Below, in pieces: positions 23,319 through 34,420 of a stretch of DNA of 64,000 bases; positions within the stretch are counted from its first letter, which is position 1; each line of letters begins with the position of its first letter. This DNA comes from Megamerina dolium. Its lineage: Eukaryota; Arthropoda; Insecta; Diptera; Megamerinidae. The stretch covers positions 84,626,833-84,690,832 of the forward strand of contig OY978525.1 in assembly GCA_963854835.1 (NCBI GenBank), given 5' to 3'. Position numbers and translations under genes: made by a program. The notes below the pieces were generated by a model, which worked only from the letters and a program-made list of their open reading frames with translations, did not search any database and had not been told where the DNA came from.

Positions 23319-23880
23319 TCAACTTTTTCCTATATTGGCTTCAAAGGACTGAAATTTTGCCCGGATATCATGTTTTGCTATATTGATAGCAATTCTAGAC
23401 AATTGTTGTTGCATAGTATCTAGGGCCTGTTCTCGTTTTTCCCGATTACAATAACTTGCAATTCTTGTATCCCACAAGCGTTCATTACTTTGCTGCAGAG
23501 TAATAACTTCTTCAGTGAGAGGTCTACTCCACGAAAATACTTGTTGCAAATATATTGAATTTTCAGAATTATTTCCAATTATCGAAATATTAATTCGATT
23601 GCATTGCTGATTTCTGGCCCCACGTTGGGCACCATTATTGCTATGAATATATATTGAATTTTTAAATTTTTAAATCATCGAAATATTAAATCGATTGATT
23701 TGCTAATTTCTGGCCCCACATTGGGCGCCATTATAGTGATGTAGAAAATTTTGAATTATTACTTTAAATCGGTCACATATGTTCATGCGTAACATTTGAA
23801 TTATCATTTTAAAATACCGAATTATACTGACTTTCTTTTGGACGCCTATATAGCCCATCACTGAATTATGTCACCGCAAT
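23319..23880 (-). mobile_element. LTR-retroelement remnant with tRNA-Lys-type primer site
   Basis: On the minus strand: a candidate LTR end (about 23880 down to 23732), then TGGCGCCCAATGTGGGGC (complement of 23713-23730). This differs by one base from the primer-binding sequence complementary to tRNA-Lys used by gypsy-type elements. About 96 bp further the site recurs as TGGTGCCCAACGTGGGGC (complement of 23617-23634). A 76-codon ORF (23549-23319) follows, rich in Gln, Arg and Leu, possibly a gag N-terminus, but I do not recognise it. The element is cut off on the left by the dispersed repeat and its LTR is interrupted at 23881 by a small inverted-repeat element. Confidence 0.6.
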
Positions 23881-24134
23881 ATATCGCTCATTTGCTGCAA
23901 GACCGGCATAAATCAAAAAACGTGATTTTTGAGTTAATGCTGCAGAATTGTTCGTTATATCATACTTCATGTTGAGTGAAAAATTCATATGAATACCTCT
24001 TATATGCTCCGCTTGAGAAGAGAATTTTTTCCGTGTTTTCCGTGTACGGTTGGAGTCAGTTGAAAACTTCTAACGCGTTTTATGGAAAATCGATTTTTTT
24101 GACTTATGCCGGTCTTGCAGCAAATGAGCGATAT
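23881..24134. mobile_element. Small inverted-repeat element in an LTR-like sequence
   Basis: A 254-bp element with long terminal inverted repeats: atatcgctcatttgctgcaa at the left end and its exact complement at the right end. Pairing continues through gaccggcataa for about 33 bp and more loosely to about 50 bp. No ORF. The duplicated flank is unclear. Confidence 0.75.
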
Positions 24135-24804
24135 GTAATTTCATATTATTAATATCTCTAAAAAGTTTTCAAATAGCTAAACAAAAAAAACACATCATTC
24201 CGTCTTTAGGCATAACATAGATAATCACACCGTATTGTGTATGTACATTCATGTTTAGTCGAATAGGCATGAATCCAAACATAAGTGCACTCACTCTCAT
24301 ACATGTACATAAATCCAACAGAAACACAACATACAGTCTGCTAGACTACAGTGTAACCTTCTACACTGGAGCATGAAGTGTATGATATATGGTAGGCTTT
24401 GTTTTGCTGGGGCACCATTATTGTTCATCCACCATGGTGCACTCTCAGTGGCATTGCTCCGGCTGGTCATGGTAATCAGGGAGTGGTCTTCAACCCGCCA
24501 CTGAAGAGCGATGGACGAACAATAATGCCCACAATTACAGCAGACACACGCATTTACAGTACATGACTACACCAGATACGACATCTAAAATACCTACAAA
24601 AACACACGATACGCCACCTCGTCTACCTGGGTTGCTCATACATACCAATAAACCGTCGGCAACACCCCCTAAAACATATTTAGGACCAATCGTCTTACTT
24701 CACCGCTGTTCCAATTCCATCCATCCCCCTTAAAGAAATCATTTATTCATGCATATTCATGATATACAAAGTGATATCATATCATTTATTTGTAGCTTAC
24801 GTAT
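24135..24804. other. Intergenic stretch with a short hairpin
   Basis: No gene recognised. An imperfect inverted repeat pairs gggcaccattattgttcatc (24410-24429) with gatggacgaacaataatgcc near 24510-24530, separated by about 80 bp. The last five bases (24800-24804, CGTAT) are the target duplication of the next element. Confidence 0.5.
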
Positions 24805-25210
24805 TGTTCGCAGCAGCACTAATTTTATATCGGGACTCGCAGCACTATTTCTATTTCGGGACTCGCAGAGCTAACTTTCATGATCATATAATAAACTATC
24901 ATTTTATATTGGAATGTACTAAATCTCGAGATCATATACGAAACTGTAACTCTCTTATTCTCTCTGAATTTAGTGATCATACATGCAACTGTAAACTCTC
25001 TCATTGCAGTTGACTAAAATTTTACCTATTTCTTTCATTATCTCATTCTTATGTACATATAATCATAAGCATAGCCTAACTTTAATATTCTACAACTGTT
25101 AACTTCACTTCTACTGCGACCACGAATCAATAAAGTTATTAATCTTCTCTAAGAGTTTATAATTTTCAATTTTGCAAATAGGTGGAGCAAATCAGCTCTT
25201 CCTCGAAACA
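24805..25210 (+). repeat. BEL/Pao 5' LTR
   Basis: 406 bp, TG...CA. Nearly identical to the 3' LTR except for a 60-bp segment (about 24932-24991, between gatcat and tctctcattgcag) absent from the 3' copy. The segment is flanked by short direct similarity (gatcata), compatible with a slippage deletion in the 3' LTR. An aataaag motif near 25130 may act in polyadenylation. Confidence 0.93.
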
Positions 25211-25212
25211 TT

Positions 25213-25230
25213 TGGTAACCCCGACGTGAT
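25213..25230 (+). other. Primer-binding site, tRNA-Trp type
   Basis: TGGTAACCCCGACGTGAT begins two bases after the LTR. It matches the complement of the 3' end of eukaryotic tRNA-Trp (with CCA) in 17 of 18 positions as I remember that tRNA. It should be checked against the fly tRNA. Confidence 0.7.
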
Positions 25231-25441
25231 CGGTTTAGAAGTCATTTCGCGTTATAACTATTTGAGTTTTAACTAAACCACATTTTCGTTTCATTTTTCG
25301 CAAATTCGAAGTTAATAAAACTTAAAATAAATCAATTTTGTTGCGGAAATTTATAAGCACATAACGGAGGTAACTGGTGGTAATACCGTTACTCCTATTT
25401 ACATACATATCGTACGGCACATATTTATTTGCAAAGCCAAC

Positions 25442-26787
25442 ATGCCAAAAGGCAACAAATCGAAAAAAGGCAATGACGTCACATCAGCAGATGTAACGAT
25501 TAACAGCTCAGATTCAATTTCATTTAACAAAAGGAAAAGTGCATCGATTAAACATCAACTAATGGCACTAAATAAAACTTTGTCGGTGCAGCGTCTTGGT
25601 GAGCTCGATGAAGCCGAACTTTCTGTCCACGTGGAGTACGTTGAGAGCATGCACGATAGCTTTGACCGCGTGCAGTCGATTCTCGAAGAAGCTAATCCAC
25701 GCCAACTGGATGGAACAGGCCGAGCAGAATTTGTCGACATGTACCTAGAAGTCAAGGCAAAGCTGTCACGCGAGCTCAATTTACATCGAAGGACAAACGT
25801 AAGGCACTCATCCACCGCTAGGCATTTCGCATTGGATGAATCACCGTCCACATTATTTTCATCGTTACAAAAATCTCGACTTCCCGAGTTAAAAATACCG
25901 AAATTCAGTGTAGCATACATCAATTGGCCTAATTTCTTCGCCATGTTCAGCAGTGTTATTGACAAGGACTTAGAATTGAGCAAAGTGGAAAAACTTCAAC
26001 ATCTGCGCGCTAGTTTGCAAGGAGCCGCATTAGAAACCATTTGCTCACTTGAGCCAGTTGATGAGAATTATGATAAAGCCGTGGCTCTACTAAAGAATCG
26101 ATTTGATAATAAATTACTTGTTTTTCAGGCACACGTTAAGGCGATTTTCGGCCTTAAAACTGTTGATAGAAGTTCTTGCAAGAATTAAGCGACAAATTCA
26201 ATTCACATCTTCGTGCACTTTATACCTTGGCAACACCTGAACAAATTTTAGATGGATTACTAATTCATCTTGCTACCAGAAAATTCGATCAGAAGACACA
26301 GGAGAAATGGGAAGAGGACTTGCCGATACAGACATTGCCAACTTTGAATTCAATGACCTCGTTTTTGGCGAAGCGATGCCGCATGATGGAAAATTTGGAA
26401 AGTGCTAAGGTAACGCAAACACCTAGCAGTCAGGTGGGCAAAAATTCGAATACCAATAAAGGCATTAGAAACATTTTGGTAGCATCTTCAAGTTCCTCTA
26501 GCTTTTGCGTATTTTGCGAATCGAAAGACCATTATATAAATAATTGTATAAAGTTCATAAATTTATCGCCGAATTTGCGCTACAAGGAAGCTAAGCGGCT
26601 TCAACTTTGTTTAAATTGTCTACGCAAAGGCCATAGCCTACAACGATGTAAGTCTGGGCATTGTCGTCATTGCTCAGCCAAACACAATTCTCTTCTTCAC
26701 ATGAACCCAATTTCGTCGTCTTCAAATCCACAAGAAATTCAAGCTACAACCTCGTCACAACAAACACTCATTTCATCGTTAACTTAG
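25442..26787 (+). pseudogene. BEL/Pao gag, broken by a frameshift
   Basis: Opens at an ATG (MPKGNKSKKGN). Residues 1-248 hold the coiled, charged N-terminus and a DUF1759-like core (LPELKIPKFSVAYINWPNF). A frame change near 26165-26180 moves the reading to 26176-26787 (ELSDKFNSHLRALY onward). There two zinc-binding clusters follow (CVFCESKDHYINNC and CLNCLRKGHSLQRC, with further CRHCSAKH). A TAG at 26785-26787 ends this frame, but the same frame continues downstream into the protease. Gag forms the virus-like particle and binds element RNA. Confidence 0.85.
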
Positions 26788-29700
26788 AGTTCAGTCTCTC
26801 AAGCTTCGAAATCTATCGGCAGTTGTAATGTATTGCTAGCTACAGCAATGATTTTAGTAAACAATCGTTCAGGCATCTTCGTTCCATGCCGCGCTATTCT
26901 CGACTCAGCATCTCAAATAAATTTCGTAACTACTCGCTTGGCAAATCTGTTGCAACTTCCATTCAAAAAATCAACAATTGTGATCTCCGGTATTGGCGAA
27001 TCCAACTTCGTTGCCGACAAGGAGATTGACGTTTTCGCACAATCGCAAGATAAGAGCTACAACACTTCGTTCGCTGCTGTGGTCACACCCAGCATAACAG
27101 ATTATCAACCTAACTTCAACCTTACTTCGGAATGGAAGATACCATCAAATATTACTCTTGCAGATCCACTATTCTTCAAACCACAGCGCATTGACTTGCT
27201 TATTGGCCCAGGTTTATTTTTTGATTTGATGTGTATTGGCCAAATTCGCATTGCTCGTAATTTGCCAATATTACAAAAAACTCGACTGGGTTGGGTTGTG
27301 TCTGGAGGTGTTTCATACACCACCAAACAATCATCGTCACTCGCAGCTTGCCCCAAAAACAACAATTCGTTGAAAGATATTGTTAAAAGATTTTGGGAAA
27401 TAAAGAACTGTTTCGACTCTGCTCCTCCATCTTCTGAAGAAGACGATTGGTGTGAGCAGCATTTCAAAGAAAATTTCACTCGTTTAGCTTCGGGAGAGTA
27501 TTTGGTACGTTTGCCTGCAAAAAGAAACTTGAGCGCTCTTGGCGACTCACATAATCGTGCTCTTCGAAAGTTTAAAAACTTAGAGCGAAAATTGGAAAAT
27601 AATCATGATTTGAAAAATCAATATATTTTCTTTATGAATGAGTATGCATCGCTGCACCATATGTCACTGGCAAAACCACAAGCCACAACAACAACTTATT
27701 TTCTACCACATCACTGCGTGCAAAAGCTTGACAGCACAACGACTAAGCTTCGCGTCGTATTCGATGGCTCCGCAAAAACAACAACGGGCTACTCGCTAAA
27801 TGGCGTTTTGTTAGCGGGCCCAACTATTCAGCCAAAATTTTTCAAAACTCTTTCACAATTTCGCTTTCGTAAATTCGCTCTTTGCGGAGACATATGTAAA
27901 ATGTACCGATGTGTACGTGTGACATCTCCAGACGAATATCTTCAATGTATATTATGGCGTGAGCATCCACTCGATGAGATAAAGGTATACAAGTTGGGCA
28001 CTGTAACATATGGTACGAAATCTGCCGCCTTTTTGGCAATTCGTGCTATGCATCAACTTTCGTACGATGAAGAAGAGTCATTTCCAATAGGCGCAAAAAT
28101 CGTGAGAAGAGATTTTTATGTTGACGATCTCATTTCAGGCGGAGATACTATAGAGGAAGTGGTTGAGATCAGTCGTCAGGTTAAAGGTTTACTTCAGCGT
28201 GGAGGATTCAACATTCGTAAGTGGTGCTCAAACGAGGCTAGTACCCTTCAAGGCATTGTTGACTCGGAACGTGAGAGTATGCTCAAATTCCATGATGGAA
28301 CTTATGTAACGAAGACTCTTGGCCTCGTCTGGGACCCTAACACGGATAATTTCTTATTCTCTTTTTCGCCTATCGCACATAACGCACGCGCAACAAAGCG
28401 TACGATACTTTCACATATCGCTAAATTTTATGATCCGCTTGGACTTGTTTCGCCAGTTATTACGAAAGCAAAAATTCTTTGGAAGGAAAAACTGCAATGG
28501 GACGAAAGTTTGCCTCAGCCGTTGCTAGCTAGCTGGACTGACATTTGTGCTCAGTATGGTTTAGTGAGCAGTTTTAAATTTCCTCGTTTGGTATTGACAC
28601 CTCATTCCAGTTGGGAGATTCATGCTTTTTGCGACGCAAGTTTGGCTGCGTTTGGTGCTTGCGTCTACATTCGTTCGGAGTGTGATGGTTTCTTAAAATC
28701 ATGCTTACTTTGTGCAAAGTCGAGAGTCTCGTCTCTGAAGAGTTTAACCATACCTAAATTGGAATTGTCTGCAGCGTTATTGCTTGCGGAATTGGTAGCA
28801 TCCATATCGCAAGATTTTCCACATCCTCACACCGTTCACTGCTGGTCAGACTCAATGGTCACTCTATCTTGGCTTCGCGAACAACCATCAAATTTCAAAA
28901 TTTTTGTATCAAATAGAGTGAGCCAGATTCAAACGCTAACTCAAGGTATGACTTGGCATCATGTGCCTACTTCTTTGAACCCGGCCGACATACTTTCGAG
29001 GGGATGCACTCCGAATGAACTACTAAATTCTAAACTTTGGAACAATGGTCCACCATTTTATCAAAAGAGCACTCAGATTAGCCGAATAGCATCGATTTTT
29101 TAACGGATTTACCCGAACGGCGACGGAAGGTTTTAATTACTTCTCAACTACGCGACATAACGCTCGATTGCAAATACCACAACTCCTTTCACAAGTTGCA
29201 GCGCATCTTTGCATACGTTTACCATTTTTGCCAACCGCGCAGTACTCACGTTGATAGCCAACCGCTGACTCCACTGAACATCAAAATGGGTACACACCTA
29301 CTAATTCGTCACAGTCAACTAGTTCATTTTGCAGCTGAGCTCAAAGCGCTACGGTTTGATAAGAAACTTAACTCGTCAAGCAAACTACGCTCATTAAATC
29401 CATTTGTCGACTCATTCGGGCTTCTTCGCGTTGGAGGGCGCTTGCAAAACTCATTGTTGGACTTTGAAGCAAATCATCCACTTCTATTGCCAAAGCATCA
29501 TCCAGTCACTAACGCAATAATTGACTACTTTCATCGTAAATATCTACATGCAGGACCACAGAGCGTACTAGCGTCGATTCGACAGCAATATTGGCCAATT
29601 GGTGGTCGAAAGACTGTTGGCAGTGTTATAAACAAATGCATTCGATGTTTTCGTTTGAAACCAAAAATTTACGAGCATATTATGGGTAGCCTACCATCCG

Positions 29701-30700
29701 ACAGAGTACAAGCAAACAGAGGCTTTTTCACCACTGGTATTGACTATTGCGGGCCATTCTACTATAAGTCAGAAGTTCGGACTAGGCCACCTATCAAATG
29801 CTACATATGCATTTTCGTTTGCTTCAGCACGAAGGCTTGTCATCTGGAACTTGTTCACGACTTTTCCACATCATTTTTAGCAGCTCTAAAACGCTTTATT
29901 TGCACAAGAGGCAAGCCACACACCATTTGGTCTGATAATGCAACGAACTTTGTCGGAGCTAAAAACGAGATGCAAGATTTAAGGCAATTACTTTTAAGCA
30001 ATTCTCATAACACTGAAATCACCAATCAATGCATCTCAGAAGGCATCGCATGGAGATTCATTCCGCCTCGTTCACCACACTTTGGTGGATTATGGGAGGC
30101 AGCGGTTAACTCAGCGAAATTCCACTTTCTACGTATCGTTGGATTCTTAATTCTAACATTTGAATAGCTTCGCACTCTTGTTTGTCAAATCGGAGCGATA
30201 ATTAATTCTCGCCCACTTTGCCCAATTTCAGAGAATCCAGATGATTTGGACGTGCTGACACCTGCTCTTTTCCTCATAGGTGCGCCATTTACATCTTTCG
30301 TTGAAGCAGACGTCACCAGTCTCGATATCAGTAGTTTAAACCGATGGCAGCGCATTTGTCATATGCAGCAAGTGTTTTGGAAAAAGTGGAGCAGCTCATA
30401 CCTCTCACTTCTACAAGAGCGAGTCAAGTGGCAAAAATCAAATGGCAGTATTCAAGCTGGAAATATGGTCATTTTAAAAGACGAAAACCTACCATCACTG
30501 AAATAGCGACTAGGGCGTGTAGAGACTTTAATTTATGGCTACGATGGCGTGGCTCGTGTTGCAATTATTCGCACTGCCAATGGACTTGTTAAGCGAGCTG
30601 TGGGGAAAATAGCTGTGCTTCCTATTGAGAATGAATCGGTTGAAAGCCTACACCTTCCAACGTGGGGAGGATGTTCGCAGCAGCACTAATTTTATATCGG
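26788..30700 (+). pseudogene. BEL/Pao pol: protease, RT, RNase H, integrase
   Basis: In frame after the TAG at 26787. Protease: ILDSASQINFVT near 26890-26940 with the D-S-A site usual in this clade. RT: LRVVFDGSAK (27750) and the catalytic YVDDLISGG (28118-28145). RNase H: FCDASLAAFGA (28625) and CWSDSMVTLSWL (28840). A frame change lies near 29095-29105. Integrase: 29196-30167, with zinc-type N-terminus, D in TTGIDYCGPF (29735), D in WSDNATNFVG (29930) and E in GGLWEAAVNSAK (30085). In-frame TAG codons interrupt at 30165 and 30504; the frame ends just inside the 3' LTR. All catalytic residues remain visible, yet the frameshift and stops make the product non-functional. Confidence 0.9.
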
Positions 30701-31017
30701 GACTCGCAGCACTATTTCTATTTCGGGACTCGCAGAGCTAACTTTCATGATCATATAATAAACTATCATTTTATATTGGAATGTACTAAATCTCGAGATC
30801 ATATCTCTCATTGCAGTTGACTAAAATTTTACCTACTTCTTTCATTATCTCATTCTTATGTACATATAATCATAAGCATAGTCTAACTTTAATATTCTAC
30901 AACTGTTAACTTCACTTCTACTGCGACCACGAATCAATAAAGTTATTAAACTTCTCTAAGAGTTTATAATTTTCAATTTTGCAAATAGGTGGAGCAATAC
31001 AGCTCTTCCTCGAAACA
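30672..31017 (+). repeat. BEL/Pao 3' LTR
   Basis: 346 bp; matches the 5' LTR apart from one 60-bp deletion and a handful of substitutions, so the insertion is fairly young. Ends CTCGAAACA and is followed by the duplicated CGTAT. Confidence 0.93.
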
Positions 31018-31022
31018 CGTAT

Positions 31023-33940
31023 ATATAAATAGATTTAAATTGAGGATTAATCATATACAAGTATCTTATGTCCTAACAAATCATTTACCAAAAAACAAAA
31101 AAAGCTTATTTTAACAAAACAAAAGAAAAGCATAAATAAAAAGTAAATGAAAATCAAATAAAGTAGCAACGAAAATATGTATCGCAACACGTACCAAGAG
31201 ACAAAAATTAAAGGGAATGTGAACGCACATTCAATCACCACTAAAAATAATAAGGACCACCCTAATTTTGCCTTACCCGTATTGAGCTCAATGGAGGGGA
31301 TTATTGGCGTATTACTGCACTTGTCTAAATCAAAGTGCAAGCCGTATATTTCACGCACACGCAATATCAAAAATAAAAATCCATCTCAACTTGGAATCTC
31401 TTGCGAGTACGCAGGAACGTTAACAATAAAAAAAACGTAACTTGCGGTTTCGTTGAAAACCGTTATTGCTCTTGACAACAATTTTTTTGCGAAATAAATT
31501 TATCTAGAATTATCCAAATTACACAACAAAAATATAACAATTAGACAAAAATAATAATTATACAAAATTTTACACCAAAGAAATAAAAAAAAATAATATC
31601 TTTTGACCTATTTCATATATTTCAATATTATGGCAACACGGCACTGCTAACTCGCTAACTTATGGTCTTAAATACCATCTCTAGTTGTCATTACTTTGTT
31701 TACATTTTCATGTATTGATAATTGTAAAAAAAAAAAAAAACAAAGTATATAATTTTAATTGTTTGTGTTTGTGCCAAAATTCGTGTTGCTTTTCCAATTG
31801 TGCAACATTTAATCAATAATAAGTGACTGTAATTGCGGAATGAGTGCTCGGTGTGAATACAAAAAAAAAAATAGCTCCTACTGTGTCCTTCAATGTTTTT
31901 TCTTCAATTGTCTTTAATTAAATTCAGTGCCTCTTCCTCTTTATATATTAACTCGTGATTCAATTAAAAAATTTTATATTCCAAGTGCGGTTTGGTGCCA
32001 AGTGTGTTCACGACTTCTTTGCCACACACAAGCGGTCGTTAGTGCCTCGTTTGTTCATTAAAACGCGCACAGAACAAAATAAAATAAATATATTTATATA
32101 TATAACGCCGCCTATTTTGCGAGCCATAAGTGATTTTCTGACACGACATATGTTCAGGTGAGTACAATTTTGCGTTCCATATTTATTCTCTCATGTCACA
32201 CAGGAACCACACGACCCCACACTTGGATCAGCTTTCTAATGGTAAGCCCCACGAAATAGAATACAAAGTTTAGTACTTATATTTTGCATTCTTTCCGAAA
32301 AATATTGTTTTCTAGTTGGTCGCTCTCTGCGTACCTTTTGTGCTGCTGCTACGCGTTAGTGATGTCGCCGGGTCACTACCAGCAGGTAGTTCTTCTGACT
32401 TACGCCATTGTACCACTTAATTTTTACCGAATTATCACTAATACCACTCTTCACCGTTACAGATCAGACACAGAACGGACACCCGCACTCATCACCGGAC
32501 TACTTATTCAACGTCTTCACGTAACAAGAAAATAATTCTAACTGATCCTCCCGCTAACAACGGATTCAGCTAAATATACCCTCGGTGGCAAAACAAAAGA
32601 CCAATCCTGGCTACCAATACAGACACAACAGACTACCGGTTTGTGCCGATTATACAAGATAACATAGACCAGAGCTATAAAAGAATTGAATCATTACGGA
32701 ATTCCCTCACCCTTAATTCATTTAAAAGCTGCATCAACGAGGTTGCACTCATTTGCTTCGAATTCATTAAAGAATGACAGACGAACCATTCATTATTCTC
32801 AAAAGCTTAAAATTATCACACTTTCCAATTCAGTAAAGAGTGGGAATTGAAAAATTTCAATCCCATTCTTCAAAGGCTTAAAAATATGATGAATTCATTC
32901 AATATTATAACTCTTTTAAACTCTGAAATACTGGAAATATGATATTATTTATTACCATGAAAAGCATAGCTGCTTTTGAACAAACCCCATGGTGTTATTA
33001 TGAAGGTAGAGCAACTACAAAAATGCCTATTGGGTGCGCGGTATAATGTCAGAAACTGGCGTCTTATAGTGTCAAGCTTGTGTGTTTCTTGTTTCCTTTT
33101 CAACTTCTTCTTCTTTTCCCATGTGTTTGTTGTTGTTTTATTTACTTTTTCTCGTTCTTTCATGAGAACTCTTTCCAATGGCTCTACCTTGTGTTATTAT
33201 ACCATGACAAAACCAATCAGCTGTTATTATTCACATAAATAAATGAATTTTACGTTTTCAATAATAGATTTGGAAATCACTTTAAAATTGATTTTTTGTT
33301 TCTCCAGACATGCCCTTTAAGTTCTTATGCTCTTAAAATGTATTTGAATGCTAGTGGAGTATGAAATTTGATGTAACTTGCACAGTACCCTTCAGTTTTG
33401 TATTGCATATGCAACAACGCACAAGAATTCCCCCTCATTTCTTGTAGTAGTCTGTTGAATCGAGCTGCTCAATTTATATACAAATTAATACAAATATGAT
33501 ACACCCACTATATATCAAACACATTTTTAGCGAACCTTTTCAATTACAGAAAAAAATATGCCATATAAAATGTCATAGCGTTTATCAAACCAAATATCGG
33601 ATAGCTTTCCCATTCTTCAATGATGTGTTGACTTTACGATGAAGAATTCTCACAATCAATTAAATTTTCACTTTCTTTTGAACACATTTTTAAATTTATC
33701 TACCAAAATTCACTTTGAAGAAATTCACGTTTGAAAAGAAATTAACGGATCTTTATATATCTACGCATTATACATAAATATGCGTATATATACGTAGAAT
33801 TCTTGAAGGAGGTTAAACTACCAGGAACAAACATGCTAGTCGTTACTTCTCAATTTATTAAAAAGATTACGTAAAAACAAACAAAAAAATTGTAATACGA
33901 AATAAAACTTTTATAAATTTTTGTATTTAATACTTTCTTT
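31023..33940. other. 2.9 kb intergenic stretch, possible small exons, no gene identified
   Basis: AT-rich. Three exon-like pieces can be joined in one frame: ...32157 (ATG at 32150, donor gtgagt), 32204-32241 (acceptor cacacag, donor gtaagc) and 32316-32359 (acceptor ttttctag). The result is a 29-residue peptide (MFRNHTTPHLDQLSN plus 14 more) ending at TAG. I do not recognise it. A hairpin-like inverted repeat sits near 32836-32870 (gtgggaattgaaaaatttcaatcccat region). Other ORFs here lack motifs. A decayed element or the 5' end of an unrecognised transcript are both possible. Confidence 0.35.
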
Positions 33941-33944
33941 ATAT

Positions 33945-34382
33945 TGTTACGTTTTTATTCTGTGAACGTTTAATTCTATTTGAATTACCTTGTTCGATCA
34001 CTGGATTCTGTTAATGATAACTGCAACACTTATTTTATACAACTATATACAGCAACAATTTATTTAATAAACTCTATTTACAATCAACTCTGTTTATAAT
34101 CAACTATTTACAATAACACTTTAATGTACTAGCAACTTTTGCCTCTGTATAGATGTTTGCGCATTCACGTTCGGAATTCGATTGATTGTCAATACTCAAC
34201 ACTGGCTCTATTTATACTCTGTTGGCAACACCCCAGAATCTTCCTTTATCGAGATTCTTCTCTTCCTTTCTCGTTGGCTTGTTCTGGTTATCGCTTATTT
34301 CTTTTTGTTGACATTCGTTTCGATGCTGCCAATAGAGTCAGTCACAATAGTGATGAGTAATCAACTATCGATACTCGTTACA
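33945..34382 (-). repeat. Gypsy copy A, 3' LTR (left on + strand)
   Basis: 438 bp, complement begins TGTAACGAGTATCGATAG and ends AAAACGTAACA. It carries a TATA-like tataaatag and, on the element's strand, AATAAA sequences near its end. Preceded on the element strand by a purine-rich tract (aagaggagggcag, complement of 34383-34396). Confidence 0.95.
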
Positions 34383-34420
34383 CTGCCCTCCTCTTAACCT
34401 TGTTCGTCCCGAACAAGTTT

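Larger units (their letters stand above)
24805..31017 (+). mobile_element. BEL/Pao LTR retrotransposon, full length, mutated
   Basis: 6.2 kb bounded by LTRs 24805-25210 and 30672-31017, both starting TGTTCGCAGCAG and ending CTCGAAACA. It is flanked by the exact 5-bp duplication CGTAT (24800-24804 and 31018-31022), the length known for BEL/Pao. Between the LTRs are a tRNA-Trp-type primer site, a gag with DUF1759-like and zinc-knuckle regions, an aspartic protease, RT, RNase H and integrase. A purine run (ggggagga, near 30663-30671) before the 3' LTR serves as polypurine tract. Several stops and frame changes break the coding region, so this copy is not autonomous. Confidence 0.95.
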
